A DNA stretch of 25,744 nucleotides from JBOHNM01 sp050730675 (GCA_050730675.1 JBOHNM010000046.1:1-25744), one strand, 5' to 3'; numbered from the stretch's first letter, positions 6,431-15,041 are shown. Numbers and translations: made by a program. The notes: a model not told the origin generated them from the letters alone.

Positions 6431-8095
6431 ATGGAGTTGGGTGCGCTCATCGCGGGCCTTGGAATCCGCCCTGTCGGCGGCAAGGCGGTGCCCGCGCCGG
6501 TGCGGATCTGCGACATCACCGAGGACTCGCGGACGGTGATGCCGGGGTCGCTGTTCGTGGCGCGGCGGGGGGAAAAGTCGGACGGGCGGAACTTCGTCGG
6601 CGCGGCGGTTGAGGCCGGGGCGGTGGCGGTGCTGACGGATGATCCGAAGGTGCAGGTGCCGGCCAAGTCTGGTGCTGCGCTGCTGGTGGCGGACGACATC
6701 CAGATGGCCGCGGCGATGGTGGCCGAGCGTTTCTACGGGTCGCCGTCGGGGAAGCTGGCGGTGATCGGGGTGACGGGGACCAACGGGAAGACAACGACGA
6801 CGTACCTGATCCACCAGATTCTCAATCGGGCGGGGAAGCGGTGCGGGCTGGTGGGGACGGTGTGCGTGGACGACGGTGTGGAGGTCGCGCCGGCGGCGCT
6901 GACGACGCCGCCGAGCCTGGAGCTGAGCCGGACGCTGGCGCGGATGGTGGAGGCGGGGTGCGTGGCGGCAGCGATCGAGGCGTCGAGCCACGCGCTGGAC
7001 CAGCGGCGGGTCGGTGCGGTGCAATTCAAAGTCGGGGTATTCACGAACCTGACGCACGACCACCTGGACTACCACGGCACGATGGACACGTACGCGGCGG
7101 CGAAGGCCGTGCTGTTCGCGATGCTGCCGGAGGACGGGGTGGCGGTCGTGAATGTCGATGATGCGGCGAGCGCGCGGATGATCGCGGCGACCGGGCCGGG
7201 GGCGCGGATCGTGCGGTGCACGATGAAGTCGCGTGGAGCCGGGACGGAGCCGGGGGCGGACGTGGCGGCGCGGGTGGTGAGCGCGACGGCGAGTGTGACG
7301 GTGATCGAGCTCACAGGTCCGTGGGATGGGAAGGACCAGCGCGGGTGGCGGGTGCGGCTGCCCTTGATCGGCGCGCACAACGTGATGAACGCGATGCAGG
7401 CGGCGGCGGCTGCGTGGGGCGTGGGCATCGACGGCGAGACGATCCGCACGGCGCTGGAGCACGTGCATGCGCCGCCGGGCAGGCTGGAGCCGGTGACGGG
7501 CGCCGAGCATCCGCTGGCGGTGTACGTGGACTATGCGCACAGCGACGACTCGCTGACACGGGCGATGCAGGTGATGCGGGCGGCGATCGCGGGCGGCGGC
7601 AAACTCACTGTTGTGTTCGGCTGCGGCGGGGACCGGGACCGGACGAAGCGGCCGAAGATGGGGGCCGCGGCGGCGATGCTGGCGGACCGGCTGGTCGTCA
7701 CCTCGGACAACCCGCGGACGGAGGAGCCGGGGACGATCATCGATCAGGTATTGGGGGGCGTGCCGGCGGCCAAACGCAACATATGTGTGGTCGAGGTCGA
7801 TCGCGGGGCGGCGATCCGCAGGGCGGTGAGTGAGGCGAAGGACGGGGATATCGTGTTGATCGCCGGCAAGGGGCACGAGGACTACCAGATCCTGCCCGAC
7901 GGGCGCGGGGGGACTCGGAAGATCCACTTTGACGACCGCGAGGTTGCGCGGGCGGCGTTGACCGAGCGCGGCATGCACGTGACGGCTCCGGCGGGGGCGG
8001 GATTGGTGGCGGCGACGGGCGCGCGGCGCGGCGTGCCGGGTGGGGGGGCCAAGCCAGCGACGCGCCACCAGCCATCGCAGCAGCGACACCCGTGA
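6431..8095 (+). CDS. murE: UDP-MurNAc-tripeptide synthetase (meso-DAP adding)
   Basis: MurE adds the third residue to UDP-MurNAc-L-Ala-D-Glu in cytoplasmic peptidoglycan precursor synthesis, using ATP. 554 residues. Visible features are DSRTVMPGSLFVA at residues 33-45, the ATP loop GTNGKTT (116-122), HDHLDYH with the probable carbamylated lysine K225, and DNPR at 426-429. DNPR is the signature of meso-diaminopimelate (not lysine) selection. The family usually has about 490-510 residues; the excess is a Gly/Ala/Pro-rich tail of about 40 residues after VARAALTERGMHV, with no known role. ATG 6431 is the only possible start: the frame upstream is closed by a TAA at 6368-6370 with no ATG, GTG or TTG between. 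The stop overlaps the murF start by four bases (GTGA), so the two are translationally coupled. Confidence 0.96.
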   Translation: MELGALIAGLGIRPVGGKAVPAPVRICDITEDSRTVMPGSLFVARRGEKSDGRNFVGAAVEAGAVAVLTDDPKVQVPAKSGAALLVADDIQMAAAMVAERFYGSPSGKLAVIGVTGTNGKTTTTYLIHQILNRAGKRCGLVGTVCVDDGVEVAPAALTTPPSLELSRTLARMVEAGCVAAAIEASSHALDQRRVGAVQFKVGVFTNLTHDHLDYHGTMDTYAAAKAVLFAMLPEDGVAVVNVDDAASARMIAATGPGARIVRCTMKSRGAGTEPGADVAARVVSATASVTVIELTGPWDGKDQRGWRVRLPLIGAHNVMNAMQAAAAAWGVGIDGETIRTALEHVHAPPGRLEPVTGAEHPLAVYVDYAHSDDSLTRAMQVMRAAIAGGGKLTVVFGCGGDRDRTKRPKMGAAAAMLADRLVVTSDNPRTEEPGTIIDQVLGGVPAAKRNICVVEVDRGAAIRRAVSEAKDGDIVLIAGKGHEDYQILPDGRGGTRKIHFDDREVARAALTERGMHVTAPAGAGLVAATGARRGVPGGGAKPATRHQPSQQRHP

Positions 8096-9546
8096 ACTTC
8101 TGGACCATTGACCACTTGCGTGACTTGACCGGCGGGCGTTTGCACGCGGGTGGGGATGCGGCCCGCGCCGAAGCGGCGCTGGCAGGGGTGAACACCGATT
8201 CACGGAGCGTGACGCGCGGGCAGGTGTTCGTGGCGCTGCGGGGCGAGCGGTTCGACGGGCATGCTTTTGTGGGGCAGGCCGCGGCGGCGGGCGCGGGATT
8301 GATTGTTGTCGATCGCGGGGAAGCGGTCGCGGCGGCGGCCGGGACGCCGGCGCTGGTGGTCGAGGACACGCGAAAGGCGCTGGGGAAGATGGCCGCCGGG
8401 TACCGGGATGTGCTGGGGCGGATGGGGGCGAAGGTCATCGCGGTGTGCGGGAGCAATGGGAAGACGACCACGACGCGGATGATCGACGCGGTGCTGGGCG
8501 CCTCGATGCGCGGGACGGCGTCGCAGAAGTCATTCAACAACGATGTGGGTGTGCCGCTGACGATCCTGGGGGCCACGCCGGGAGACAAGTACCTGCTGTG
8601 CGAGGTGGGGAGCAATGCGCCGGGGGAGATCGCGACGCTGGGGGCGATCGTGCGGCCGGACATCGCGGTCATTACGTCGATCGGGCGCGAGCACCTGCAG
8701 GGGTTCGGCGATCTGGCGGGGGTGGCGCGGGAGGAGGGGTCGATCGCCGCGTTCGTGCCCTCTCAGCCCAAGGGTGTGGTGATCGCCACGGCGGATGCCC
8801 CGGAACTGCGGCCGCACCTGTTGGGCCGGCTGGGGACGCGGCTGAAGCTCTTCGGGCGGGCGGCGGATGCGGAACCTCGACTGAATTCGTGTGAGCACAT
8901 TTCTGATATACACGGGATGGGGCTGTCTTTCTCGACCGCGGATGGCGCGGCGTGGCGGCTGGGGTTGCTCGGCAAGCACAACGCGACCAATGCGCTGGCG
9001 GCGATCGCGGTCGGCCGGGAGTTCGGGCTCAAGGATGCGGCGATCGCGGCGGCGCTGGAGAAAGCTCGCGGGCCAGAGATGCGGCTGCAGGTGATGGAAG
9101 CGGGCGGGATTCGCATCATCAACGACGCGTACAACGCCAACCCGGAGTCGATGCTGGCGGCGATCGAGACGTTCGGCGAGGTTTCGCGGGGGGCCGCGCG
9201 GCGGGTGCTGGTGCTGGGGGACATGCGCGAACTGGGAACGAGCACCGAGGCTTCGCACCGGGAGGTCGGGCGCGCGGCTGCGGCGGTCAGCGTTGACCTG
9301 CTGGTGGCGATCGGCGAATCGATGGCGTGGGCGGCGGAAGAGGCGAGGGGCCGCGTGCGGGTGGAATGGATGGCGGGGACGAATGACGCTGACTTTGCGG
9401 CCGCGGCGGGGATGGTGCGGGAAGGGGATGCGGTGCTGGTGAAGGGGTCGCGGGGGATGCGGATGGAACGGGTGGTGGCGGGGGTCAAGGCCAAGGCGGA
9501 AGGCGAAGGCTCAAAGTTCAAAGTTCAAAGCTCAAATGTCCATTGA
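8092..9546 (+). CDS. murF: UDP-MurNAc-tripeptide--D-Ala-D-Ala ligase
   Basis: MurF completes the cytoplasmic pentapeptide precursor by adding D-Ala-D-Ala with ATP. 484 residues from GTG 8092. Features are DSRSVTRGQVFVAL near residue 37, the ATP loop GSNGKTTT (120-127), KSFNNDVGVPLT, EVGSN, ITSIGREHLQ, and the MurF hallmark INDAYNANPESM (343-354). It overlaps murE by four bases and is followed 51 bases later by mraY, the normal order of the division/cell-wall cluster. The last about 12 residues (SKFKVQSSNVH and the residue before it) are not family sequence. They are encoded by a degenerate heptamer repeat (9512-9539) that has been read into the gene, so the ancestral stop was probably slightly upstream. 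Confidence 0.96.
   Translation: MNFWTIDHLRDLTGGRLHAGGDAARAEAALAGVNTDSRSVTRGQVFVALRGERFDGHAFVGQAAAAGAGLIVVDRGEAVAAAAGTPALVVEDTRKALGKMAAGYRDVLGRMGAKVIAVCGSNGKTTTTRMIDAVLGASMRGTASQKSFNNDVGVPLTILGATPGDKYLLCEVGSNAPGEIATLGAIVRPDIAVITSIGREHLQGFGDLAGVAREEGSIAAFVPSQPKGVVIATADAPELRPHLLGRLGTRLKLFGRAADAEPRLNSCEHISDIHGMGLSFSTADGAAWRLGLLGKHNATNALAAIAVGREFGLKDAAIAAALEKARGPEMRLQVMEAGGIRIINDAYNANPESMLAAIETFGEVSRGAARRVLVLGDMRELGTSTEASHREVGRAAAAVSVDLLVAIGESMAWAAEEARGRVRVEWMAGTNDADFAAAAGMVREGDAVLVKGSRGMRMERVVAGVKAKAEGEGSKFKVQSSNVH
9512..9539 (+). repeat. Heptamer repeat inside the murF 3' end
   Basis: Four 7-base units in a row: CAAAGTT, CAAAGTT, CAAAGCT, CAAATGT. It codes for the terminal residues of MurF. An inverted, more degenerate relative lies at 3464-3500. 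Confidence 0.6.
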
Positions 9547-9597
9547 CTCGCGCCCAACAAGAACCGGGGCGCGTGACGTTCGGCAACTGGCACTTCA

Positions 9598-10767
9598 ATG
9601 ATCTACTACTTGTGGACCAAGGTGGCGTCGGGGCTTGAGGGCTCGCGGGTGAGCTCGGTCCTTCAGTTGCTGGACCAGATCGTGTTCCGGGCGCTGGCGG
9701 CGGCGGTGCTGAGCTTTGTGCTGGTGCTGCTGTTCGGCAGGCCGCTGATCGCGTGGCTGCGGCGGAAGAAGATCGGCGATACGGGGCTCGCGGACACGGC
9801 GCACCTGGCGCAGGTGGCCAAGAGCAAGGCCGCGACGCCGACGATGGGCGGGATACTGATCGTGGGGTCGGTGTGCGTCTCGACGCTGCTGCTGGCGGAT
9901 GTGAGCAACTTTTATGTGCTGCTTGGGCTGGTCGTGGCGCTGTGGCTGGCGGTGCTTGGGGGGGTGGACGACTGGCTGAAACTGACGGCGGCGTCGCGGC
10001 CGGGGGCCTCGCGGCAGGGCCTGTTCGCGTGGGAGAAACTGGTTTTCCAGCTTGGACTGGGCGTGATCGCGGGGTGGTTCATCTACCACCATGCGAACCC
10101 GCAGGTGTCACCGAACCTGGCGCACGTGCTCAACCTGCCATTCCAGAGGACGTACGCCAAGCCGGGCGAGGTGGAGGAGGGGCTGATCTATCTGTCGCAG
10201 GCGGCGTTCATCGTACTGGCGGTGATGATGCTGACGGGGATGAGCAACGCGGTGAACATCACCGACGGGATGGACGGGCTTGCGGCGGGGATCACCTCGG
10301 CGGTGTCGCTGGGGCTGATGATCGTGGCGCTGGTGGCGGGGAAACAGTCGTGGGCGCAGTACCTGCTGGTGCCGTACGTGCCGGACAGCGGAGAGCTGGC
10401 GGTGATGGCCGCGGCGATGCTGGGGGCGTGCCTGGGATTTTTGTGGTTCAACTGCGCGCCGGCGCAGGTGTTCATGGGGGACACGGGGGCGCTGGCGCTG
10501 GGCGGGATCCTGGCGTACATCGCGGTGGTGACGCGGCAGGAGCTCGTGCTGCTGTTCATGTCGGTGATGTTCCTGATCGAGATCGGGAGCGTGACGCTGC
10601 AGGTAGGGTATTTCAAGGCGACGGGGGGCAGACGGATCTTCAAGGTGGCGCCGTACCACCACCACCTGCACATGTGCGGGTGGCAGGAGGGGCAGGTGGT
10701 GGTGCGGTTCTGGATCGTGTCGGTGCTGCTGGTGGTGCTGGGGCTGGCGTCGATCAAGGTGCGGTAG
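9598..10767 (+). CDS. mraY: Phospho-N-acetylmuramoyl-pentapeptide-transferase (lipid I synthase)
   Basis: MraY transfers phospho-MurNAc-pentapeptide from UDP to undecaprenyl phosphate at the inner face of the membrane, making lipid I. 389 residues, start ATG 9598, about ten membrane helices. Diagnostic motifs are all intact: VDDWLK with the aspartate pair D124-D125, NITDGMDGLA (220-229) with the catalytic aspartate D223, FMGDTGALALGG (292-303), and the histidine cluster YHHHLH (353-358). The length is slightly above the usual about 360 because of an N-terminal stretch and an extended loop after APYHHHLH. It acts directly after MurF in the pathway. The cluster ends here: no murD, ftsW or murG follows, and the next gene has its own promoter. 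Confidence 0.96.
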   Translation: MIYYLWTKVASGLEGSRVSSVLQLLDQIVFRALAAAVLSFVLVLLFGRPLIAWLRRKKIGDTGLADTAHLAQVAKSKAATPTMGGILIVGSVCVSTLLLADVSNFYVLLGLVVALWLAVLGGVDDWLKLTAASRPGASRQGLFAWEKLVFQLGLGVIAGWFIYHHANPQVSPNLAHVLNLPFQRTYAKPGEVEEGLIYLSQAAFIVLAVMMLTGMSNAVNITDGMDGLAAGITSAVSLGLMIVALVAGKQSWAQYLLVPYVPDSGELAVMAAAMLGACLGFLWFNCAPAQVFMGDTGALALGGILAYIAVVTRQELVLLFMSVMFLIEIGSVTLQVGYFKATGGRRIFKVAPYHHHLHMCGWQEGQVVVRFWIVSVLLVVLGLASIKVR

Positions 10768-10828
10768 GCATTGGACTCGCATCACTTCCTCGTCAATTCT
10801 CGCTCGTTGGCGTGCATTCATGCGAACT

Positions 10829-10857
10829 TTGACTCACGCCGATACATAGTGTATAAT
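10829..10857 (+). promoter_or_regulatory. Strong sigma70-type promoter of the NAD-salvage operon
   Basis: TTGACT (10829-10834), a 17-base spacer, and a perfect TATAAT (10852-10857). This is the best promoter match in the window and lies about 20 bases upstream of the pncB start. The short leader then holds AAGAAGGAG (10865-10873) as ribosome-binding site. Confidence 0.85.
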
Positions 10858-10865
10858 AAACACTA
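10847..10865. promoter_or_regulatory. 19-bp palindrome over the -10 box, probable NrtR operator
   Basis: TAGTGTATAATAAACACTA is an inverted repeat with eight of nine base pairs symmetric (arms TAGTGT and ACACTA). It fully covers the TATAAT box, so a bound protein would block RNA polymerase. The third gene of the operon encodes NrtR, a repressor family known to bind palindromes in front of NAD genes, including its own. The assignment to NrtR is inference from position. Confidence 0.7.
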
Positions 10866-10879
10866 AGAAGGAGCCCATG

Positions 10880-12361
10880 ATGCTTGCTGAACTCTACCGT
10901 CCGACGCTGGGGCTACTGGCCGACCTGTACCAGTTTTCGATGGCGCAGGCATATTGGAAGGATGGGACGGCGGGGCACAATGCGGTGTTCCACCTGACGT
11001 TCCGTTCGCATCCGTTCCACGGCGGCTACACCGTGGTCGCGGGGCTGGCGCAGGCGATCGAGTGGCTGGAACGGCTGCGGTTTGACGAGGATGACCTGGC
11101 GTACCTGGGGCGTCTGACGGGTGCGGACACGCGGCCGCTGTTCGAACGCGAGTTCCTGCGGTTTCTCGGCGGGTTTGAGTCGGCGCTGGATGTGGACGCC
11201 GTGCCCGAGGGACGCGTGGTTTTTCCGCACGAACCGCTGCTGCGGGTGCGGGGACCACTCTGGCAGGGGCAGCTGGTCGAGACGGCGCTGCTGACGATCG
11301 TGAACTTCCAGTCGCTCATCGCCACCAAGGCGGCACGGATCTGCCACGCGGCGGGAACGGGCGCGGTGGTGGACTTCGGACTGCGCCGGGCGCAGGGGAT
11401 CGATGGGTCGATCTCCGCGGCGCGGGCGGCGTACATCGGCGGCGTCGCGGCGACGAGCAACGTGCTGGCGGGGCGGCTGCTGGGGATCCCGGTGCGGGGG
11501 ACGCACGCGCACAGCTGGGTGATGAGCCACCGGTCGGAGCAAGAGGCGTTCGATGCGTACGCCGCGGCGATGCCCAACAACACGCTGCTGCTGGTTGACA
11601 CGTACGACACGCTGGAGGGGGTGCGTGCGGCGATCCGCACGGGGCTGGCGCTCAAGGAGCGCGGCGGGAAAATGCTGGGAATCCGGCTGGATTCTGGGGA
11701 CCTGGCGTACCTCAGCAAGAAGGCCCGCGCGATGCTCGACGAGGCGGGGCTGAACGAGGCCTCGATCGTGGCGAGCAACGATCTGGATGAGCAGACGATC
11801 GAGAGCCTACGGAGCCAGGGGGCGCGGATCGATGTGTGGGGCGTGGGGACGCGGCTGATCACCGGGCATGATCAGCCGGCGCTGGGGGGCGTCTACAAGC
11901 TCGGGGCGATCGCAGAGCCGGGGGGCGAATGGCGGCGCGTGATCAAGGCGAGCGAGCAGCTCGTCAAGTCGAGCGTGCCTGGGATGATCGGCGTGCGCCG
12001 CTTCACCAACGACAACAAGTTCGAGGGGGACATGATCTACGACGAGCTGGCCAAGGCGGCGCCGGGAGCGCCGACGATTGTGCACCCGGGGGATGCGACG
12101 AGGCGGCGTTCGTTCAAGGGGACGGCGGAGGAACTGCTGGTGCCGGTGCTGCGGGGCGGGCGGCAGGTGGCGCAGCTGCCGCGGCTGTCGGATATCCGCG
12201 CGACGCGGGAACGCGACCTGGAGATGCTCGATGAGAGTTGCCGCAGGCGCTTGAACCCGCACGAATATCCGGCGGGGCTGGATGTGCCGCTGCACGAGAT
12301 GCGGACACAGATGGCGATCGAGGCGAAGAACCCGACCTCCTCGACGGAGGTGACATCGTGA
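10880..12361 (+). CDS. pncB: Nicotinate phosphoribosyltransferase
   Basis: PncB converts nicotinate and phosphoribosyl pyrophosphate to nicotinate mononucleotide with ATP help: the committing step of Preiss-Handler NAD salvage. About 493 residues. Motifs in order: LLADLYQFSMAQAYW at the N-terminus, VVDFGLRRAQGIDGSISAAR, GTHAHSWVMSH (the family's phosphorylated histidine is in this neighbourhood), LLVDTYDTLEG, GIRLDSGDLAYLS, and WGVGTRLITGHDQPALGGVYKL. Two ATGs are adjacent (10877 and 10880). The AAGGAG at 10868-10873 is three bases from the first and six from the second, so I prefer the second. It is the first gene behind the strong promoter and palindrome. The stop overlaps the nadE start by four bases. 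Confidence 0.95.
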   Translation: MLAELYRPTLGLLADLYQFSMAQAYWKDGTAGHNAVFHLTFRSHPFHGGYTVVAGLAQAIEWLERLRFDEDDLAYLGRLTGADTRPLFEREFLRFLGGFESALDVDAVPEGRVVFPHEPLLRVRGPLWQGQLVETALLTIVNFQSLIATKAARICHAAGTGAVVDFGLRRAQGIDGSISAARAAYIGGVAATSNVLAGRLLGIPVRGTHAHSWVMSHRSEQEAFDAYAAAMPNNTLLLVDTYDTLEGVRAAIRTGLALKERGGKMLGIRLDSGDLAYLSKKARAMLDEAGLNEASIVASNDLDEQTIESLRSQGARIDVWGVGTRLITGHDQPALGGVYKLGAIAEPGGEWRRVIKASEQLVKSSVPGMIGVRRFTNDNKFEGDMIYDELAKAAPGAPTIVHPGDATRRRSFKGTAEELLVPVLRGGRQVAQLPRLSDIRATRERDLEMLDESCRRRLNPHEYPAGLDVPLHEMRTQMAIEAKNPTSSTEVTS

Positions 12362-14349
12362 AGGCCCTCACTGTCGCCGGGGCGGCGCTGAACCTGACGC
12401 CGATGGATTGGGGCGGGAACCTGACGCTGATCCGGGCGGCGATCGCCGAGGCGCGGGCGCAGGGCGCCGGCGTGCTGTGCCTGCCGGAGATGTGCATCCC
12501 GGGGTATGGGTGCGAGGACGCGTTCAGCGGGGCGGACCTGCGGCGGCGGTGCTGGGACCAACTGCTGGCGATTCTGCCCGAGACGCACGGGATGGCGGTC
12601 AGCGTCGGGTTGCCGGTGCTGTACCGCAACGCGCTCTTCAATTGTGTGGCGATGCTGGTTGATGGACAACTCGCGGGGCTGGTGGCCAAGCGGCATCTGG
12701 CGGGGGAGGGGCTGCACTATGAGCCGCGGTGGTTCAAGCCATGGCCGGATGGCGTGCGGTCAGAGATCGAGACGCCGGCGGGGACTGTTCCGATCGGCGA
12801 CCTGCTGTTCGAGGTGGACGGGGTGCGGATCGGGCTTGAGATCTGCGAGGACGCGTGGGTGGCGCAGCGGCCGGGGGCGTCGCTGGCGGCGCGGGGCGTC
12901 GACCTGATCCTGAACCCGAGCGCTTCGCACTTTGCGTTCGGCAAGGTGCACATCCGAGAGCGGTTCGTCATCGAGGGATCACGGGCGTTCGGCGCGGGGT
13001 ACGTGTACGCGAACCTGCTGGGGAACGAGGCGGGACGCGCGATCTACGACGGGGGCGTGCTGATCGCGTCGTGCGCGGGGATGATCGCGCGCGGGACACG
13101 GCTGAGCATGCGCGACTGGCTGCTGACGGCGGCGACAATCGATCTGGATGCTCAGCGCACGGCGCAGGCTCGCACGGCGAGCTTCCAGCCCGACGTGCGG
13201 CCGGACCCGCTGACGGTGCGCTGCGATGGGAAGCTGGTGCGCAGGGCGAGCACACCGCGGGCGGCGTTGGCGCCGGCGGCGTGGGAGGACGCGGGGCACG
13301 AGAAGGAGGAGGAGTTCACGCGGGCGATCGCGCTGGGGCTGCTGGACTATTTGCGCAAGAGCCGCTCGAGGGGGTTTGTCGTATCGCTGAGCGGCGGGGC
13401 GGACTCGGCGGCGATGGCGGTGCTGGTGCGAATGACGGCGCAGCTGGTGGAGCTGGAGCTTGGCAGCGGCGGGCTGGCGGCGAAGCTGTCACGGGTGGCG
13501 TTGAAGCCGGGAGCGAAGATCGGCGAGCTTGTGGGTGGGCTGCTGACGACGGTGTACCAGGCGGCGGAGGGGAGCACGGACTCGTCGCGTGAATCGGCAA
13601 GGCGCATCGCGTCGGCAATCGGGGCGAGGCACATTGAGCTGGATGTGGGGCCGATCGTCTCGGGGTACACATCGATTGTCTCGAAGGCGCTAGGGCGGCC
13701 GCTTGCGTGGTCGAGCGATGACCTCGCGCTCCAGAACATCCAGGCACGGGCGCGGGCACCGGGGGTGTGGCTCATCGCCAACATCCTGGACGCTCTGCTG
13801 CTTGCGACCAGCAACCGTTCGGAGGCTGCGGTCGGCTATGCCACGATGGACGGCGACACGTGCGGCGGGCTCTCGCCGATTGCGGGGATCGACAAGGCCT
13901 TCCTGCTGAAGTGGCTGCGATGGATGGAGACCCGGGGCCCGCTGGGCGTCGGCCCGCTGCCGGAGCTGGCGACGGTCACGGCGCGCACGCCGACGCCGGA
14001 GCTTCGACCGGCGGCGATGCAGCAGACCAGCGAGGGCGACCTCATGCCGTACGACGCGCTGGAGATGATCGAGGACCTGGCGATCACGCTCAAGCAGTCG
14101 CCGGCGGAGGTGATGGTGTCGCTTGGCACGGCGTTTCCGAAGTCGGGCGAAGACCGACTGCGGGGCTGGGTGCGGAAGTTTTACACGCTTTGGTGCCGCA
14201 ACCAGTGGAAACGGGAGCGCTATGCGCCGAGTTTCCACGTGGACGACCACAACCTTGATCCGAAGACGTGGTGCCGTTTTCCGATTCTTTCAGGCGGGTT
14301 TGCGGAGGAACTGGCCGAACTCGACGCCGGCGATCGAGGGGGTGCCTGA
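12358..14349 (+). CDS. nadE: Glutamine-dependent NAD synthetase
   Basis: NadE amidates nicotinate adenine dinucleotide to NAD with ATP, drawing ammonia from glutamine. 663 residues in two domains. The N-terminal glutaminase (nitrilase superfamily) has the complete Glu-Lys-Cys triad: E44 in LPEMC, K111 in VAKRH, C163 in LEICEDAW. The C-terminal synthetase has the ATP loop SGGADS at 345-350 and the conserved TSNRSEAAVGYATMDGDTCGGLSPI segment, split here only for reference. The start is GTG 12358, decided by GGAGGTGA five bases upstream and by the GTGA overlap with the pncB stop. The open frame extends further upstream inside pncB but without family sequence. It is second in the operon and directly followed by nrtR. 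Confidence 0.95.
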   Translation: MKALTVAGAALNLTPMDWGGNLTLIRAAIAEARAQGAGVLCLPEMCIPGYGCEDAFSGADLRRRCWDQLLAILPETHGMAVSVGLPVLYRNALFNCVAMLVDGQLAGLVAKRHLAGEGLHYEPRWFKPWPDGVRSEIETPAGTVPIGDLLFEVDGVRIGLEICEDAWVAQRPGASLAARGVDLILNPSASHFAFGKVHIRERFVIEGSRAFGAGYVYANLLGNEAGRAIYDGGVLIASCAGMIARGTRLSMRDWLLTAATIDLDAQRTAQARTASFQPDVRPDPLTVRCDGKLVRRASTPRAALAPAAWEDAGHEKEEEFTRAIALGLLDYLRKSRSRGFVVSLSGGADSAAMAVLVRMTAQLVELELGSGGLAAKLSRVALKPGAKIGELVGGLLTTVYQAAEGSTDSSRESARRIASAIGARHIELDVGPIVSGYTSIVSKALGRPLAWSSDDLALQNIQARARAPGVWLIANILDALLLATSNRSEAAVGYATMDGDTCGGLSPIAGIDKAFLLKWLRWMETRGPLGVGPLPELATVTARTPTPELRPAAMQQTSEGDLMPYDALEMIEDLAITLKQSPAEVMVSLGTAFPKSGEDRLRGWVRKFYTLWCRNQWKRERYAPSFHVDDHNLDPKTWCRFPILSGGFAEELAELDAGDRGGA

Positions 14350-14351
14350 CC

Positions 14352-15041
14352 ATGGCGTACACCTATGAGTATCCGCGCCCGGCGGTGACGGTGGACTGCG
14401 TGATCTTCGGCCTGGACGAGGGGGGATTGAAGGTGCTGCTTATTCGGCGGTTGAGCGAACCGTTCAAGGGGCGCTGGGCGCTGCCCGGCGGATTTGTGGA
14501 GATGGAGGAATCGCTGCCTGACGCCGCGATGCGCGAGCTGCAGGAGGAGACCGGGCTGACGACGCTGTACCTCGAGCAGCTTTTCACGTTCGGCGATCCC
14601 GGGCGGGACCCGCGCGGGCGTGTCATTACGATCGCCTATTGGGCGTTGACGCGCGTGCTCGCTCAGCCGGTGCGGGCGGCGAGCGACGCGGAGTCGGCGG
14701 CGTGGTTCGGCTTGGACGACCCGCCCAACCTGGCGTTCGACCATGCGAAGGTGCTGGCGACGGCGCTGGAACGACTGCGGGCCAAGGTGCGGTATCAGCC
14801 GGTGGGGTTTGAATTGCTGCCGAAGCTGTTCACGCTCACGCAGCTGCAACGGGTGTACGAGATCATCCTGGACCGCCCGATCGACAAGCGGAACTTCCGC
14901 AAGCGTGTGCTGGACATGGGCATTCTGGTGGACAGCGGCGAGGTGGAACAGGATGTGGCTCACCGCGCGGCCAAGCTGTACCGGTACGACCGCAGGCAGT
15001 ACGACCGGCTGGCGCGGGATGGATTCCTGTTTGAGCTGTGA
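14352..15041 (+). CDS. nrtR: NrtR-type Nudix-related transcriptional regulator of NAD metabolism
   Basis: 229 residues from ATG 14352, two bases after the nadE stop. Residues about 8-150 form a Nudix domain. Residues about 155-229 form the winged helix-turn-helix typical of NrtR (FTLTQLQRVYEIILDRPID then NFRKRVLDMGIL). NrtR represses NAD biosynthesis/salvage genes and responds to NAD-derived ligands such as ADP-ribose. The Nudix box at 47-69 is complete: G47, E53, R61-E62, E65-E66, G68. Many regulators of this family have lost it, so this one may also keep pyrophosphatase activity; that is inference. Its place within pncB-nadE-nrtR-pncA and the palindrome over the operon's promoter suggest autoregulation. 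A plain ADP-ribose pyrophosphatase is less likely because of the C-terminal DNA-binding domain. Confidence 0.92.
   Translation: MAYTYEYPRPAVTVDCVIFGLDEGGLKVLLIRRLSEPFKGRWALPGGFVEMEESLPDAAMRELQEETGLTTLYLEQLFTFGDPGRDPRGRVITIAYWALTRVLAQPVRAASDAESAAWFGLDDPPNLAFDHAKVLATALERLRAKVRYQPVGFELLPKLFTLTQLQRVYEIILDRPIDKRNFRKRVLDMGILVDSGEVEQDVAHRAAKLYRYDRRQYDRLARDGFLFEL

Noticed and set aside
10871..10882. Identical GAGCCCATGATG at the starts of pncB and of the LolA-like gene (23899-23910)
   Set aside because: A 12-base identity is expected several times by chance in 25 kb; both are simply a purine-rich start context.
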